Of a stretch of DNA of 64,000 nucleotides, positions 49,101-52,100 are shown piece by piece. Source of the DNA: Megaleporinus macrocephalus (taxonomy: Eukaryota > Chordata > Actinopteri > Characiformes > Anostomidae); assembly GCA_021613375.1 (NCBI GenBank), contig CM038708.1, forward strand, positions 31,135,559 through 31,199,558, in the 5' to 3' direction. Numbering within the stretch: position 1 is the first letter of the stretch; each line of letters opens with the position of its first letter. The notes under the pieces were generated by a model, which was given only the letters and a program-made list of their open reading frames with translations, ran no database searches and was not told the DNA's origin. Position numbers and translations under genes: made by a program.

Positions 49101-52100
49101 CACGCTTGTTCCCGTCCACTGCTGGTTGCTAAGCTACCGGCTGGCATCCAAAACAATAGCCCATGGCTTAAAAATCCGCTAGCATAAATGCTAATGGCTC
49201 GAGTATAAAACTGCAAAATGGTTAACAACTCGTTACAGAGTTGTAAATAAAATACTGTTGTGTGTGATTATATGACAAGAAACACATTAAAACACCAGAG
49301 AGAATCAAAATAACATTTTAAACCACTTCACTGCTCGGGAGCGCATACTATGATGTAAAATGCTGTCTATGTAGGCAGCTCACTAGGTTTTGAGACACAC
49401 TCACTATGTAACTGTCACACAATATAAATTATAGCCATCATGTTCAGATGATATCTTATGATATCTGAAGATACAAACTCAAGATTCAAGATTCATGGAA
49501 GACACACGACAAGACGCTTCTCTGTCCTGGCACCCAGATGGTGGAACGAATTTCCACTGGCTGTCCGAACAGCGAACTCTCTCGCGGTCTTCAAACGCAG
49601 ATTGAAGACCACCGTCTCTTTGTAAAGCACTTATAAACACTGATCTACTAAACTATTGGTATAAACTGTAATTGTACTTGATATTCTAGGAGGACTGGCT
49701 AAGTATAGCACTTGTACTGTATGTAGTCTTGTATTTATTCTCTTCTCTGTAGGTGTTCCAGTCTTGCTAGGTATTGCTAGTCTTTTTTCTAGATATCAGC
49801 ACTGGCCCTGTGTTTATGGCAGTGGTTGAGTATAAAAGTAGTTAACTTAAACCTGTTTGTACTAGATAGAGGTACATACTCTAACTGAACACTAAGCACT
49901 TTTGTAAGTCGCTCAGGATAAGAGTGTCTGCTAAATGCCGTAAATGTAAATGTAAACTGTCTTTGGTCGTTAATAAAAATACCTACGTGTTCTGAAAGTC
50001 ATTTTTATTACAGTAATGTGTTACTGTTTGACTAGGTGTCAGTAAGGTGTTATAACACATTTAACTGTATTAATAGGCATCATGTCTTTGGTTTCTCTAG
50101 ATGATTTTTTCAGTCCAGCTTGTAGACCCTCTGGCAAGCACACAAAGTATGAAAGCACTCTGTTACCATGAACTGCAGAGGTCCTTAAACAGACTAAAGC
50201 ATCTGTGCAAATGTCAGGCGAGGCAGAGGATCACCATGTGACCGTGTAGTAGAATCTGCTACTGTGAGAATCGAAATAATCTCTGGTGAAACTGCAATAT
50301 CGACAAATATCTGCACATAATGCTAACATGGCTATCGCACAAGCCACCGACAACCACTTAGCTTGGTATTACTTCTAAGGTAGCTGTCCACTTTTATTCA
50401 CTGCTGCCAACAGCAGATCTGCAAAGTGCTCCGTCTCCTGTGTAGCTTGGTCACTGTGTATAGCACTGAACTTTTTTTACGCTATATTTTTTTTCTCCAG
50501 CACAAATGTTTTGCAGATTTTGCTTCTGTGCTGCAGTACAAGGGTCATTCACTCACTAGGGACTGAATTATCTCCCCACAAAGGTCATTATTCTAGTGTT
50601 TCAAATGCCTGCCCAGAATGAGGACACCACCCACATAGTAAAAACTAAAGAGACATGGTCGCTCCAGTAACTCTGCCAGACATACGGGTTAAAACAAACA
50701 AGCTGCGCGTGTTTTCTACAGACTCATGAACTGCAAGCTGTAATGCGTCTCTTTTGCATTTTAGATTGTTTTCCTTTATAAACATGAACGACATGACTCT
50801 GTTATTTGCTCGCGGGCAATCATCAAGAGGACACTCGACACCCCAGCCATGTGCTGCATGTGATCAGTGTTTACCACACTGCATTTACACTCTGTTACTA
50901 TGGAGCAGCTATTTACACACAATCTGGTTTCACACTTCTCTACATTGCTATGCTAATAGAGGGGTAATAACAGAGCAAAATACAACTAGCTTCTCACCAG
51001 CTGGAACCTACAGCAGGGTGCAAACTAACATAGATTTGTTCTTTTATGTAGACAAACATGTCTTTTTAGAGCTTTTGGACAATTTCTCATATTTCCACAA
51101 CATCAGGTCCATGAATTTATGGACAGATAGCTTCATACAGAAGATACTTTCTTCATTGATTTGTCAGGAGTTGTGAGTATAAGTCACAGAATTCACAGCT
51201 ATATTATTTTAGCACTCTTTTGGTGGCTATAATGTTCCACGAATATACAGAATGAAGTACAGCCTTTAGCTTTAACATGATGCTACAACAAAAGCTTTTT
51301 AAAGTAAAGCCTCCAAAACAATGTAATCGTGCTGCTGTATGTTTTTCTACTTTGTGGTCAAAAACAAATTTGCCAGTGTTTGACACAAGCCATGTTTACA
51401 TGTCCATTAAGAATCCAAGTAATAGCTTAATCGAAATAGAATACATCCATGTATATACCACAGTCGGACTAGTTGTAGTACAGCTATTCCAACGACAATT
51501 TCTTTCAGATTGAACAAAATGGGTAATCCTGAAAATAATCTGTTACTTCTGTATCTGATTACGCTCCATTTCAGAAAGTTTCAATACGTTCTGCACATGT
51601 GCCTTTGCATAACAGACATTTATAAATACTATAATGGCACAGGATCTGATTACTTGTAGAGTTCATGTAAATGAAATGATGAAAATCCCCCCATGTAAAC
51701 ATAGCCACAGTTTGATAGTTGCTTTCACCGATCATATCTACTTTTTTCATGTATTTAGTTGAAAAGCTAGTCTGATTCACACAAAAAGAGAATTGTTGAA
51801 TTTTTGTTTTTGCATCCAGTTACAAGAGGATTAAAGTGATTAGCAACCCTGTTGAACCAAGTGTCCTGCCATTTATTTCTTGTAAGAATTTGAATTTGGT
51901 GATGGCCTCTTAAACTTGTATATATCTGCCGGCGAAGGAGTTATGGAGTAAAAAGTAATAGCCAGTGGAATCAGAGTGTTTTATGTGCTACAAAGTCTAT
52001 CCCAACATTAAAGATGCTCCCTTTATTGTTGGATGCACTGAACTGAATCAGTGCATCAGATCAATAACCAGTTTTCATTTTCTTTATTAGAGTAATGATA

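Noticed and set aside
50754..51176. 140-codon + strand open frame
   Set aside because: No recognisable domain, no codon regularity, and it lies inside a long ank2 intron on the other strand; expected by chance in 64 kb.
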